A DNA stretch of 64,000 nucleotides from Imbricaverruca yamaguchii (GCA_034440575.1 JAOTOL010001319.1:434001-498000), one strand, 5' to 3'. Shown: positions 50,026 through 63,200, counted from the first letter of the stretch. Numbers and translations are program-made. Notes: generated by a model not told the origin, from the sequence alone.

Positions 50026-50712
50026 TGTGACCGCTGCTGGGAAGCTTCACTAACAGTTTTGCGCTTAGGATGACGGCGGCGTTCATTTCCTTGTTAAAAT
50101 AGCCGAAATGCGGAAACAATTCAAAACTCGCATACCAACCGATCACCCTGTGATTGGTCGGCATATCTGCGACGTCACAAATGAGGAGTCCAGCGATGCT
50201 CCGCTACCTGCCATTTAATCCTGCGCGCAGAAGGCTACCGAGTCGATTCAAGTTTGGCAATCCGATAGTAAAAAAGTGAATTGCGGGAAACGGCGCTGCT
50301 ATTATGGTCATGTTCCAAACAATATGAATACAGCCACTAGTAGGACAGTAGGTGTATTCCTCAGCCTCCGGAAGATCGAAAAGATCAGAAGGCTATTCAG
50401 TGACCCCTCACTAGATGTGACGACCAGGTATATACCATTGTCGTATTCAGATGGGACACTGGGTGCATGTCCCTCTGGGAAGGTGGCCGGGAATAAGCAC
50501 TCGGAGGGGCGCCTATTCCCCCGCTAATCGAACAAAATACTTCCATTACAAGAAACAGGCACCCCTTCAGTATGCTTGAGTGCACCTTTGCCTCACTCAA
50601 CGAAAGGTGCACCTCCGAGAGCAAAATGCGGACAATCGCAATTGGTCCCTTTCGAGAAAATGATGCCCCTTCAAACTAGTGTTTCCAGTGTCATAGCCTT
50701 CATAGGGATGAA

Positions 50713-50861
50713 GATCCTGTCCCTGCATAAGGACGAAGGGACAGGATCCCTTCCGAACCCCCAGCGTTTCGGAAGAAGCCCTCCAGGCGAGCGCCTTGAG
50801 GGGGCCTCAAGGGCCCCACAAGGCGTCGGCTCAGGGGGCCGCAAGGGCCCCTGAGCCGACG
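50713..50861. other. Cluster of four consecutive perfect hairpins
   Basis: Inverted arms: gatcctgtccct/agggacaggatc (50713-50724, 50737-50748); cttccgaa/ttcggaag (50750-50757, 50768-50775); ccttgagg/cctcaagg (50794-50801, 50805-50812); cgtcggctcagggg/cccctgagccgacg (50824-50837, 50848-50861), the last capped by c-GCAA-g, a GNRA-type tetraloop. Downstream (50870-51170) are degenerate ~20 bp repeats of ggtcctggactgacgaaagg type. Confidence 0.85.
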
Positions 50862-51194
50862 TGAAAGGCTCCTGGACTGACGAAACGGGCCACGGGCTGA
50901 AGATAAGGGTCCCGGTCCGATGAATGGCGCCCCGATTCAACTGGAGTGTCATCGGGAAGATGTTGAGGGTCCTGGCTAGACTAACATAGGGGACTTTTAG
51001 GTCGACATAAGGGGCCCGGACTGACTGGGAGTGACCTGGACCAATATGGAGTGACCTGGACCAATATGGAGCGCCCTTGGGCTGACGGACAGAGCCCAAT
51101 TGTTTGAAAAGGGGCCACCGTCTTGCCGAACGGCAACGGGTCGTCGGAGGGGCCTGAAATGACGGAAGGGGCTCTAATTATCTAATTGCTAATT

Positions 51195-52275
51195 AATTAG
51201 TAGCCGGGCGGCGGTCAGTAGCCGGGCAGTGGTCAGTAGCCGGGCAGTGGTCAGTAGCCGGGCGGCGGTCAGTAGCCGGGCAGTGGTCAGTAGCCGGGCA
51301 GTGTGTAGCCGGGTGTCGTAGGGGCAGTGGTCAGTAGCCGGGCAGGTCAGTAGCCGGGCGGCGGTCAGTAGCCGGGCAGTGGTCAGTAGCCGGGCGGCGG
51401 TCAGTAGCCGGGCAGTGGTCAGTAGCCGGGCGGCGGTCAGTAGCCGGGCAGTGGTCAGTAGCCGGGCGGCGGTCAGTAGCCGGGCAGTGGTCAGTAGCCG
51501 GGCAGTGGTCAGTAGCCGGGCGGCGGTCAGTAGCCGGGCAGTGGTCAGTAGCCGGGCGGTGGTCAGTAGCCGGGCAGTGGTCAGTAGCCGGGCAGTGGTC
51601 AGTAGCCGGGCAGTGATCAGTAGCCGGGCGGCGGTCAGTAGGTCAGTAGCCGGGCAGTGGTCAGTAGCCGGGCGGGGGGGGGGGGTCAGTAGCCGGGTGG
51701 CAGTGGTCAGTAGCCGGGCAGTGGTCAGTAGCCGGGCAGTGGTCAGTAGCCGGGCAGTGGTCAGTAGCCGGGCAGTGGTCAGTAGCCGGGCAGGGTCAGT
51801 AGCCGGGCGGTGGTCAGTAGCCGGGCGGCGCCGGGCAGTGGTCAGTAGCCGGGCAGTGGTCAGTAGCCGGGCGGCGGTCAGTAGCCGGGCAGCGGTCAGT
51901 AGCCGGGCAGTGGTCAGTAGCCGGGCAGTGGTGTAGCCGGGCAGTGGTCAGTAGCCGGGCAGTGGTCAGTAGCCGGGCAGTGGTCAGTAGCCGGGCAGTG
52001 GTCAGTAGCCGGGCAGTGGTCAGTAGCCGGGCAGCGGTCAGTAGCCGGGCAGTGGTCAGTAGCCGGGCGGCGGTCAGTAGCCGGGCGGTGGTCAGTAGCC
52101 GGGCGGCGGTCAGTAGCCGGGCAGTGGTCAGTAGCCGGGCGGCGGTCAGTAGCCGGGCAGTGGTCAGTAGCCGGGCAGTGGTCAGTAGCCGGGCAGTGGT
52201 CAGTAGCCGGGCGGCGGTCAGTAGCCGGGCAGTGGTCAGTAGCCGGGCGGCGGTCAGTAGCCGGGCGGCGGTCGC
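51195..52275 (+). repeat. 18 bp minisatellite (about 58 copies)
   Basis: The unit is ggtcagtagccgggcagt, with a common variant ggcggt. Because 18 is a multiple of three, it gives long repeated-peptide frames (VVSSRA, ATDHCP), judged artefactual. Confidence 0.95.
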
Positions 52276-52279
52276 CGAG

Positions 52280-53455
52280 CACAGCCCTTTACTTAAAGCT
52301 GAAGGGACTCCGTCCAATGAAAGGACGGCGCCTCCACCGATGTGTTGGGAATGTAGAGGATGTTGGGGATGCAGAGGAATGTTGGGGATGTTGGGGATGT
52401 AGAAATAGAGGCGCCAAACAGGTCGAATCTGACCACTTTTCTGAACGGAGGCGTCTCCGCCTTCAGCCCAAGCAGCCGCCTTTGCTGGGGTGACGAGGCA
52501 GTTGTGCAGGCGCTCGCTCATGTTATGCCGGGCGTCTGTGGTACTCTGCCGGCTCCCGGCGTCGTGACAAGTGTTTACTGGCGCGAGGCAGGCACCGTTC
52601 CTTTTTCACGGGCGGCAGGCATGACTGCGCCTCCTACACTGTTTTACCGTTTCAGGCGTGTGCTGTGAAGGTCCGACTGGAAGGGTACAGCGTGCCGACG
52701 AGTCGTAACACCAATAGCCACCACCAATTGGCCATCTTCGACTGCCCTCATTCGTTTCCCATTCTCTCTGCATGTTGTCCCTAGCGAAGTCGGGCCTGGC
52801 TGTGGGTAGTGGACCACCAGTGTGTCGACATTACCAGATAGTTCGCGCAACAGTGCACGAAGCGCGTGCCCGTCGGGTTTTGTGTGTCCGCCTGAAGGAG
52901 CGCGGCTGCGCCACACCTGCCCCTCCCCTAGCGCGGCGGAATGATGAATGGCCGTGGGATCTGATGCCGATGCAGTGGTCGGCTGGCCTGGGTGCGGCTG
53001 TTTAATGGTGACCGCGGGCCACGGCGTGACCTTGACGTGGTCTATGCGGATTCAAGGTCGCCGTTGGTCGGCGACTGCGGCGCAGCGTGCGAATGTCGAC
53101 CTTCGGCCGGTTCCAACAGGACTTCCGGGAGAAGGCAGAAGAAAGGGCTGAATCCATCACACCGCAGGCGTGGAGGGGAAGAGACGAGGGGAAAAAGTGA
53201 CAAGGGGAGATGACGGAGGGGAGGCAACCAAGTGAGGAAGTTAGCGCGCGGGGAGGAGAAGGAAGAGGAGGAAAAGAAGAAGGCAACAAGTAAAAATATG
53301 ATCGTGGGTGAAGCTCTGATCGTGGGTGAAGTGAAAGAGTTCCGAAGAGGGCGAGGAGAAAGGAGGGACAAAGAGAGAATAGGTGGCACAGAAACAGAAA
53401 TCAGGCAGTAACGATGACAGAGGGAACAACAAAGTTAAAGTTAAGGACATTACGA
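52280..53455. other. Intergenic, no gene found
   Basis: Includes a short gatgttggggatgtag repeat (52350-52405) and a purine-rich stretch (53170-53390). Open frames of up to 115 codons look random. Confidence 0.5.
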
Positions 53456-53459
53456 CAGA

Positions 53460-53580
53460 TACGTACATACATACATACATACATACATACATACATGCAT
53501 GCATACATGCATACATACATAATGCATGCATGCATACATACATAATGCATGCATGCATGCATGCATACATACATGCCATA
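53460..53580 (+). repeat. (CATA)n/(CATG)n microsatellite
   Basis: catacatacatacatgcatg with alternating catacata and catgcatg blocks. No coding value despite short open frames. Confidence 0.95.
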
Positions 53581-54057
53581 CATCCTGTCCATACATACAT
53601 TTGTTGCATCACCATACATACGGATCTGCTAACCATCGCCTTTGGCCAAATACCATCACCTCCCCCATAATCATACGTGTCACGCAGTCGAACAGGGCTG
53701 CGACGTCGAGCGCCCCCATACACTGTGACGTCATCAAAGCCTCGACCTTGACGCCCCCGCCAGTCGACACCCCTTTGAGAAACCAGACGAGGGAGCGCCG
53801 CCGTCGCCGTGACAACGCCCACCAAGAACACACGCCGGGGCAGGCGCGGCGCCAGGGGTGCCAAAAGCTTTTCTTTCTACAAACCACACGTTTATAGCTA
53901 GTATTGCAAGACGGTGTTTGTAGTGAGAGAGTGATATGGGTATTGTGTTATGTTGGTGTACGAATGTTGTTCGCATCTATACTAACAAATCTATCCTTCT
54001 TTGTAAATATGTACCCAGACTGTCGTATAGCCACTGCATGTGGAGGGCATGTATTGT

Positions 54058-54330
<273 letters not shown>

Positions 54331-55439
54331 AAGTTAAGTAAAGTGAAACAAAGAGTGAGAGAGTGGGTGGAGTAAGATAGGAGAGTGCGAGTGAAATTGA
54401 GAGTGAGAATGCCCGCCAAGTATTTGTTCATCAATAATAGGTTCAAGACCAGCTATTTAAATTTGAAGTAACGTTGACACCGTGCGCGTCGTGAGAACAT
54501 TTCCGCAATCAGCATAATTTATCAATATTGGACAATTACCATGATAATACATTGGGCCCGAATTTGCAATGCTTTGCTAGTGAGAGACATATATTAGAAA
54601 TCCAGCCAGAACGGAATTCACGTCCTTCTCATATACTTGTCCATGTGTAGCCTCCTCTGTTCTCGTTCATAATGCTAAGTTGGTTGGCACTTTAAGATAT
54701 TCGTGATGAGCGTTATTTTGATGCAGCCTCAATGGCGCTCAATTATTACGAATATTCATCAGCGCCTGACAATTTCAATATACGCTAAATGTTGCCTTGG
54801 CTGTTTTGCGCTTGGTGACGGATGTTCTGCTGTCCTTCTCTCTACAAGACACTCTGACACATTGACTCTGACATCTAACCCCGATCTCATTTTTCCTCGC
54901 ACCAGTGAACGCCCGACGCGCCGTTGGTTGGTTATTGAGAAGAGCAACTTACCCCTAAGCTACTCGTCCCCCTGACGCGCCGTCGCGACCACAGCTCGTG
55001 ACGACGTGTTCGGATCTGGCGACTCACTCCATCAGACAAAAGCAGCCATCCACACGTCTTCAATCTGAAACCCGAGCTCTGTGGCGCAGATTCCCGGCCA
55101 GCAGAGCACCCTGCCAGGGCGGCTCCGTCCACTGTCGGCCCTGGCCGGCTGTGGCGTGGACCCCCGCGCGCCCGGTCGAGGCCAAATCCACTATCGTTCC
55201 CGTCGCCCTCCCCGGCGCCGGCGGACCCGGCGGACCCATCTTCCAATTGAGCTGGTTACGCCTGGACATCCAGCCAATTTGCGCCGTTAAAAGGCCCGAC
55301 GCGCGCCCGCAGTCGCCCCGCCCACCGGATGGGTGCCGATCAGCGTGGAGATGGGATGGGGAATGGGGCAGGGCAGCCGAGGAGCGCGGGCAGGGGCGCC
55401 GGACGGGCCGGCGGAATTGTCTACGGGTGCGTCGGATCA

Positions 55440-55527
55440 CAAACAAGGAGACGACGGGCTTCCTACTAGTGCCAAGAAGGCAAAGGTGGTGACTAGAGGT
55501 CTGTTCCGGCGACCTCATCCAGAATAG
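55440..55527 (+). other. Short repeat-peptide segment, copy 1
   Basis: cctactagtgccaagaaggc encodes LPTSAKKAKVVTRG in one frame and recurs twice at 56935-57020. The neighbouring cctcatccagaataggttga is the inverse of ctcaacctattccggatgag at 56880. Probably fragments of one unknown dispersed element, rearranged. Confidence 0.45.
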
Positions 55528-56812
55528 GTTGAGCTTCGGCCAGAAGAGGTCTTCCAGGTCGAGGCGCGGGAAAGACCGGTAGAGTTTTGTCCTTCAATCA
55601 GCTGCTGGCGGTGGTATGTGTGTACTGCTATTTGGCGCATATGTGCAAATCTTTGGCATTCTCGGTCGCTTGCTCCGATCTTGCACGTAACAGTGCCGAT
55701 GTATTTTGCATTGACTGATATACCTACTTGCTATTGTGAAAGCCCGATAAATCCCATTGTGCAGAAGCTATTGGAGGATGAATAAAACAAGCTGCAAGCT
55801 ATGTTTTCTGATTCTGACTCCGACCGGAAAGCTGACGCACAGTGGATGACGAGGGCTTGTGCTGCTTTAGGAGCTCCAAAAGCGTTCATTTCAGAGGCGG
55901 AGATCCAGACATTTTCAAACGCTGGGAGACAGGTACTCGTCTGGAGGGAAGCCATTTCCTCAGAAGGGCGCTGTTGCGGTAGTCCCTCGACGCTCTCGTT
56001 CAGTGCAATATTCATTAAGCGGGGGAAGGGGCTGTACTGGAGCATACTGAATGGGTGTCTTTTACTCTGAGGGGGCACCTTGGGACGAAGGACCGTTTAG
56101 CGATGGCATTCGAGTAGTACGGTGTACTTGACGGGTTACCCGTTTGATCAGGGGTGTTGCTTTATACATTTTTGGGTGGGCAAATGCAATCAATGTTGGT
56201 TTTCCCTCCCCCAATAGTTTTAACTGCTAGCTTTGGATCCTATGGAGTGAGCCCTCAAGTCTATATTCCCCTGGCGTTACCTTCACATGCCCCCAAATAA
56301 TTTTCATTAAAATTCAAAGCACATGCGTCAGAAGGAAACCACCTCCCCACGTGAAGGTCACACGGAGCTCCTCCATCAGCCACTGATACATACATGGATG
56401 CAAAGAAAAAGCATGCATGCATGCCAGTAAGGATGTCCCCTCAAAGGCATGTAAATTGGTATGAATGTCTGAACCTACAATTTACCCATCAAATTTAAAA
56501 CGCCCATCTCCAATTTCCACTTGGACATTGTATGCTCCCGAAGTGCACTGGAGACAAAGTTGTGTAAATGGTGACATAGCACATAGGTGACTGCTCATAT
56601 CCATCACATATCTCATGTCTCTTGGATTTCTTCCAAAAAACAGTTATAAAATAAAGGAAGTGCGACTTATACAACCAAATGACTGTGTTCCTGACCTAAG
56701 TCAGGTTAAAAAGCTATTTCATCATGAACGCCACTGTTGCGGCACATTTTTCGTACTCCGACTTTACTCTTCCCCAACTGCCGACCGGCCGGATTAGATT
56801 TTCCTCGTCCGG

Positions 56813-57037
56813 TGGATGTTGGATGAGGGTAAACCTATTCCGGATGAGGCGCTGGAACGGCCGGAAGAGGAAATGGACGCTCAACCTATTCCGGATGAGG
56901 TCGCCAGAATAGACCCTAGGCGTACTTGCAGACAGGCTCCTACTAGTGCCAAGAATGCACAGGAGGTGATGAGTAGACGTACTTACAGGCGGGCCCCTAC
57001 TAGTGCTAAGAAGACGCATAAGGTGTCGGGTGAATAA
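56813..57037 (+). other. Small open frame with internal peptide duplications
   Basis: The frame from 56816 reads MLDEGKPIPDEALERPEEEM, then AQPIPDEVARIDPRR, QAPTSAKNAQEV and RAPTSAKKTHKVSGE, then stop. IPDE and APTSAK are each duplicated. I do not recognise it. It may be a relic of an element's coding region or a small gene. Confidence 0.35.
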
Positions 57038-57494
57038 GTACACTTGCCCGTTTGTCGGTGCACGCACCAAATACTGACATCACAAAACGCCGAAAGCAGC
57101 ATGAAAATGCGCCCGCGACCCTGACTTTCAGTACGACTTGACATTCATTATCAGTGTCATTATTGCGCAGCGGGCTCGCAAATGCGCACCAAGAAAACAC
57201 CAAATTTGCGCAAATCGTTGGACAGAACACATCATTCTGATTCCTGGGCCGTGCTGGCTCGCTGTCTGCCGGTCATGGCCCCGGATCTAAGCCCTGGATC
57301 TGGACTGGCTGTCACGAGCCCGAGATCCGTGACCGGCCGGGCGTGAACCTCACAACAGTCGCCAGCTGTTTACGCCTCGGGGCAGCCGCCAACCGACCGG
57401 CAGCGCCGCCAGACATCAACACGCAAGTCAGCCACATGCGTCATGCGTCATGCACCCGCTCCCTTCGCGTCAGCAGTGGGCATCGGCATGTACG

Positions 57495-57640
57495 CCGGAG
57501 GTCATGGCTGGGGACACCGGGAGGATCGGGGGAGGGGTCTGGGCCCTCGTTTGGTACCCTGATAATGTCAAATTGTTATCTTCTCTTTTCAATCTGAAGA
57601 TATGTCTTAAAAATAAGGACATCGACCCCCTGGCTTCGTG
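57495..57640 (+). repeat. Dispersed repeat, copy 2
   Basis: gtcatggctggggacaccgg ... gtaccctgataatgtc ... aatctgaagatatgtc matches the 26.9 kb copy. No coding content. Confidence 0.5.
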
Positions 57641-58960
57641 AGAGATCGACAAGGGCAACGTGTTCAATGGAGCTAGCGGTTCTGGGACCAGTTCGACATG
57701 GGATGCTGCCAGTGGGGAGAGCCACATGCCAAGCATATCCAACACTTTCAAATGCTCGGCCAAAACTGCGGGTGCTGAAACAACTACGAGAAGAAGAAAG
57801 CGTTGCAGGTGCATACATAGGTTGGATGCCCATGGAGACGTAGCTGCCACCTGCAGGTCTTGGCGGTAGTTTGCATGTCAGGCAAAAGGAAAACTAGCCA
57901 CTTAGAACGGAACTGTAGTTTCCTTCTATGGTGAACTGTACCGAAATTTGCTCCATAACATGTTCACGTTGGTAGTGGATCATGGTGTTTGACTAATGGT
58001 GCAGGAAAATCAGGGAGCGACCACATCGCAGATATGCAGGGCATCAGAATGCTGGTATTATTTGAGTAGCTGCGACCTGACTTCTGGCTTCCAGCTTGCG
58101 TCGTATTTGTCATGAATCATTTCACAAACAGGGAGAGCACGCCCGAGAAATAATGTTCGAAGGCTGAAAATCTTCACACATTTGGTTGGAAAATTTGGAA
58201 AATCTTAGACTGAGACGCAGAGAATGCACATATGTCCCGTCTTTTGGCACCATTTGGCGCTAAGTGACGCGGCAGATGGAATAATTCCGCCACGTCATAA
58301 CCCTCTCGGTCGTCACCGCTCTTGGCGAGTGCCACCGTAGGGAATTTTGGATGCCAAAAAATACCAAAAAGAAGATGCGGATGCACGAAGGAAAGGACAA
58401 GAATGGAAATGACGAAACAAATTTCGCTCGGAAAGCTGAAATTCACGCGACAGCCCATATTCTGGCGCTCTTATTTCCAAGATGTCAGAACGAATTTAAT
58501 TTGACTGACTAATAGAGCCTGCAATTACAGTTTGAGCGACACAGATATTGAATACAATCAATCAGTGAATCAATGTCAATGATATCAATCAATCAATTAA
58601 TAAAAACCAATCTAATAATCAAAAATATCGATGGTCCTATCGGAATGCTTCAGCAAGAGATGAACTTTGACGATGAAACTCGAGAGCAACGAACCAGGGC
58701 TGTAGGAAGGCCATCTCAAGCTACAAACACTGGCGAAGGTTTTGTCTCGTCTTTGTTCTTCAAGATCTGGTTACCTGCACATCATTCAGCCGAAGGAAAC
58801 ATATCGCACAGCTGAAGTAAGCACAGCCATTGCCTCTGGTCCCGCTCCATGTACCCCGTGAGGACCACAACTATGGCACCAAACCAGCTTTTGATAACGA
58901 GAGAGCGAAGTAATTCGATATCGACGGTAGAGGAAGTGGGGGAAAGTCAGAGACGAAGTG
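57640..58960. other. Intergenic, no feature found
   Basis: Unique AT-leaning sequence, with a short caatcaatcaat run near 58590. Nothing recognisable. Confidence 0.5.
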
Positions 58961-58964
58961 TGTG

Positions 58965-59000
58965 TGTGGTGTTGTGTGTGGGGGGGGGGGGGGGGGGGGG

Positions 59001-59080
<80 letters not shown>

Positions 59081-59100
59081 AGACTAAGAGAAGAGAGGGA
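58965..59100 (+). repeat. (GT)n-poly(G)-(GA)n compound repeat
   Basis: gtgtgtgtggtgttgtgtg, a run of about 23 G (58980-59003), then about 30 GA units. Confidence 0.95.
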
Positions 59101-59329
59101 ACAGAAAGGCAGAGAAGAAGAGATAAACTGAGTAAATGAGTGGGAGTGAGTGCGTGGGTGAGCGGGTTAGCAAATTGGCGTGTTGTATTGCGAGTATTCG
59201 AGTAGCAGGCAGGTGTAATAAGTGAATAGGTGAGTGAATAGCGAGTGAATGAGTTGGTGAATGAGTGAGTGAGTGAGTAAGCATGAGTGAGTCCGCGGGT
59301 GAGCGAGAGGAGAGATATAAATGAAGGAG

Positions 59330-59870
59330 TGACGAGTGAGAGAGTCGGCCAGAAAGGGTGGGCGAGTGGCGAGAGCGCCAGCGGGTCTGGCGGTGGACGG
59401 TGGCGCCGAGGGATCGGAGAGGCGCCAGTGCGCCGGCGCCAGCACGCGCGGGCCGCCCCAGGGACACGCTGCCGTATCGGGGTCAGCCGGGCGGCGCCAG
59501 CGGGCCGCCGCTGTCGGCGCCGCCGGCGCCCTCTCTGCGGCCGCAGCGGCGACTAATTGAGAAATCCCACGGCGCCAGCGCCGAACAAAGCGCGCCGCGC
59601 GCGACCCCGGTGGAGGCGAGATCGCGCTGGTCCACTGCGGCGGAACTGGGACGGTGCGCCGGCAGCCCGCGGGGCAGCCGGTCGGCCGTGTCATCACCGA
59701 GCTGAAGGCTCCTTTGTTACGGACGGCTCGGCCGGTGGCCATTGAGGACGGCGGCCGCCAGTCGCGGAGAAGTGGCCCAGACCTGTCAGCTGGCGCTCGA
59801 AGCCAAGTTGCGACGCGCCTGTCCGAACGCCAGCTTCCCGCGTCGCAAACTGCATAGTCGGTGGCGACTG
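59330..59870. other. GC/CpG-rich island, intergenic
   Basis: Sharp rise in GC and CpG against its surroundings, with overlapping open frames but no recognisable protein. It could be an undetected first exon or promoter region of a neighbouring gene; unproven. Confidence 0.35.
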
Positions 59871-60199
59871 GTTCGCTGGAGCCTGTCGGCTTTTCCTCCG
59901 TTTTCCTGTTGTCTCAATCTGTGCCGCTTCGAAGGATTCTGGCGTTCAATCGTGAGGTTCGACTCCCAGGCCCTCCATTGGTAGGCATGCAGATGAAGCA
60001 ATGCTTGTAGAAGGAATCCGGCCCAAGGTCTTGGGTCCGCGCATCTTTCGGGCTGTCAATGTCCCTTTATCACGATTTGTCCTAGGTCGGTTCTTAGCAG
60101 GGCATTTTGAAAAGTCCCGGAGCCCACCCCATGGCCATGGGTGGAGGATGTCATGGGTCAGGTGTGGCCTATGTCACACCAATGTTGTTGGAATTTGAT

Positions 60200-60740
60200 G
60201 TTGGGCCATGCATGATTCCATGCATCGGGGCCATGTATCAATGCGTTGGCTGGAAATAACGACATAAAAGAGCCATTTCCCCATCGCCTGAGTCTGCGAT
60301 CCTCCAGGCATTCCCATGGCACTGGCGGATCCAGGTAGCAAATGGGGGCATGTATATGCCTCCTCAATAGGGATGTGGCTCCCCTCCAGAACGCTCAGGT
60401 GCATCCCTCCCCAAGTTCAACGTGTTTTTCAGCCGATGGCGCCCCTCAGTAGATAAGGTGCCCATATCTGGAGAAACGGCGTCCCTCCAACTTAGAGAAC
60501 TAATTTCCTCTCCCCCGATCAAAATCTCTGAATCCGCCCCTGGTCCATGCTTGTATCAAAATGCGATTCTAGCATGAACGGCCGGGACGTTGGGCCTCCC
60601 GTAAATGCTAGAAGAATGAACGAAATGAAAGTTAGAATAAACTGCAGCTGTTGACTGTGAATAGGCTACTCCGGATTTTCCGTGCGGCCTCCTATCCAGC
60701 TGGCCCTCACGTCCCAGATATGCTAGTTACTGATATAGGA
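60200..60740. other. Intergenic, no feature found
   Basis: Unique sequence with a small catgcatgattccatgcat palindrome near 60209. No gene. Confidence 0.45.
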
Positions 60741-60749
60741 CTGCACTGA

Positions 60750-61110
60750 AACACACTATAATACTGCTGCTGCTGTTGGTGATGCTGTGTCGGCCTGTGA
60801 GTGATATTGGTGCTGCGTCGGACTGTTATTGGCATTGATGCTGCATCTGGTTGTTAATGATGCTGCATCGGGCCATTAAGGACATTGATGTTATGTCGGG
60901 CTGTTAGTGTATGTTAGCGTATATTGCTGTTATTGTATATTGCTGCTGCATGGGGCTCTTAGTGATGTTGATGTTATATCGGGCTGTTAATGGCATTGGA
61001 GCTGTATCGGGCTGTTGGTGACATCGATGCTGTATCGGGCTGTTAGTGACATCGATGCTTTATCAGGCTGTTAATGACATTGATGATGCATCAGTCTGTT
61101 AGTGATATTG
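60750..61110 (+). repeat. Degenerate ~30 bp tandem repeat
   Basis: Units around gctgtatcgggctgttagtg followed by acattgatg, strongly diverged. Intergenic. Confidence 0.8.
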
Positions 61111-61985
61111 GTGCCAAGTGCGAAAACAGCATACAATTAATAGAGCATCAGCAAGGAAGGGGATTTAGTTATGCAAATTTAAAGCTTGTCTGATGGGCGT
61201 TCACGGAAAATCGGCTACTGTGCCTCCAGTGCAGTGCAGGCAGCCAGTTTCGGGTGTTCAGAAGTTGTCATCTCACCGAGTGAGCAGGCGGGCCCCCAGG
61301 CAGTCGTCGATGACGCGGCGACTCGGGCGAGCCGCAGGACCGCCCCCAGCCGTCGGGTTCCCTCCAGTCTCAGAGCCGGCGGGCGGGCCGCTTTGCCGTC
61401 GAGAATGCACACCACCTGTCTTTCACATATTGTGTATTCATATAGATCAAATGCTGGTCACTGTAGAATTACTGACGGTAGATATCGTGTTCCTGTGCGT
61501 CGGGAAAGCTCCACACACAGTGTGCCAAAGTGTGTGCAGGCGAAGCCCAGACGGCCTAAATGTGCTGGACTAACTTAGCTGATTTTATCTGTGTAAAGAG
61601 AGCTGAGCAGTCTGGAAAACCGTTCCCCAAAGCTATCGCTAGGGTTGGCTGGATTTTATTGTTAGCGACGTAGCGCTGCATTGAAATTATATTGGTTAGG
61701 TACAGCTAGATAGATGTTCATTGGTCTGAGGTGTACGACAATGGTTGCATAGGGCAGCAGGACCATCTGTTATCAAATGGTAATGGGCTATATCTGTGTG
61801 ACCTAATCGGATGCGTGCCAGAGCGATGTAGACGTCACGCCTGATTTACTGTCGGTCAATATCGTCCCCTCAAAGTATACAAATCGACGCCCATACGTAC
61901 ACCAAGCCATAGGTGAAACATCGCTGACAAAGTTGACAAAGTTGGTGTTGTCGAGCGAAAACAAAAAGTTGGCGTTGCGCATCAG
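61110..61985. other. Intergenic, no gene found
   Basis: An open frame of 130 codons at 61186-61578 has no recognisable domain and irregular composition. Otherwise unique sequence up to MITE copy 2. Confidence 0.45.
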
Positions 61986-61990
61986 GTTAA

Positions 61991-62828
61991 CCCGTCCCGT
62001 CTCTGGGGGGGGGGGGTCTTCAACCGCCCCCTCAGGTTTTTCGCGGATAGTGAACGAACGGCGCGCGGCAGCGCGCCAACATTTGGCATACCTTTTCCCA
62101 CATCAATTTGGCATGTTGTGTCAAAATTTTGAAGTCAGGTCATCTAGGGTCAACGAGTTAGTCAAGGTCAAGTGAGGTCACCTCCAAAAACGTTCAACCA
62201 GTCGTCACGCTTTAACGGATACAGATATTTTATTGAAACTTTCAGCGTTTGCTTATTTTTAGGGATGCAACGAAATGTACGAGATGAATTTTTCTTTTTT
62301 CTTTGTTTTTGACTACATATAAATTTTGCATATTTGCCTATTGCAGTTCAAATCGAAGATTCTAGCTAAAGTAAGCATTTTTATTAGGGCAAGTTGACTT
62401 TCAACAACGTTACTCGGTATGCTCTACCCATTAGAAAAGGAAAATTAAAGAAAACCTAAAAACTCAAAATTTGAAATTTCAAAAGAAAAACATTTATATT
62501 TTTGGTGGCTAATTTTTATGGCACTGGTCGATTTCGCTGTCCTTTTCTGATTCTAATTTTTTTCTCTCAAATATCCCTCAAAATGAACTCCCCAGAGCCA
62601 AAAACATAATGTGTAAGTCGTGAAAATTCGTGACGATCTAGCCCCATAGTGACGTCACTTTGGGGGGGAAATTGTTTTGGGAGTGGATCCGGACCCTACT
62701 CGTCGAGCGCTTTCCGATGACACCTCTTTCGTTTCCGTGCGACGCATAGTTTGGATTTTAGAGGGGTTACTATCCGCCCCCCCCCCCCGAGACGGGGTGT
62801 GAGGATCTGACCGGAAAGACGGCGCGGG
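61991..62828 (+). mobile_element. piggyBac-like MITE, copy 2 (838 bp)
   Basis: Flanked by TTAA on both sides (61987-61990 and 62829-62832), an intact target duplication. It aligns with copy 1 over its whole length in the same orientation, for example ttcgcggatagtgaacgaac, gtcatctagggtcaacgagt and cgagacggggtgtgagga. Copy 1 has one TTAA mutated to TTAG. Differences include homopolymer runs (G at 62005, C at 62776). Confidence 0.8.
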
Positions 62829-62887
62829 TTAAGCAATGGGAACTTAGAGCAAGCACAGGCCCTGACAAGGAATCGAAGTCTTGTTCC

Positions 62888-63200
62888 CGGTGAAGAATGC
62901 GTCGAGGGTGAGGCACACCGCAAGACACCCGCGTCGAGGGTGAGGCACACCGCAAGACACCCGCGTCGAGGGTGAGGCACACCGCAAGACACCCGCGTCG
63001 AGGGTGGGACCCCACCCCGGGGGTGGGACCCGCCACCCGGCGAGGGTGAGGCACACCGCAAGACACCCGCGTCGAGGGTGAGGCACACCGCAAGACACCC
63101 GCGTCGAGGGTGAGGCACACCGCAAGACACCCGCGTCGAGGGTGAGGCACACCGCAAGACACCCGCGTCGAGGGTGAGGCACACCGCAAGACACCCTCGT
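62888..63200 (+). repeat. 32 bp minisatellite (about 9 copies)
   Basis: The unit is cgcgtcgagggtgaggcaca followed by ccgcaagacacc, with one degenerate insert (ccaccccgggggtgggaccc) near 63010. It lies right beside MITE copy 2 and is absent beside MITE copy 1. Confidence 0.93.

Noticed and set aside
50149..50190. Promoter with CCAAT (attgg) and a CRE-like gacgtcac
   Set aside because: No downstream gene, TATA or initiator context could be identified; two short motifs are weak evidence.
51379..52521. Repeated-peptide frames (VVSSRA, ATDHCP)
   Set aside because: Product of the 18 bp array whose period is a multiple of three; no start context, domain or unique sequence.
54998..55492. 164-codon GC-rich open frame
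   Set aside because: A competing open frame of similar length lies on the other strand, composition is compositional-bias-like, and no domain is visible.
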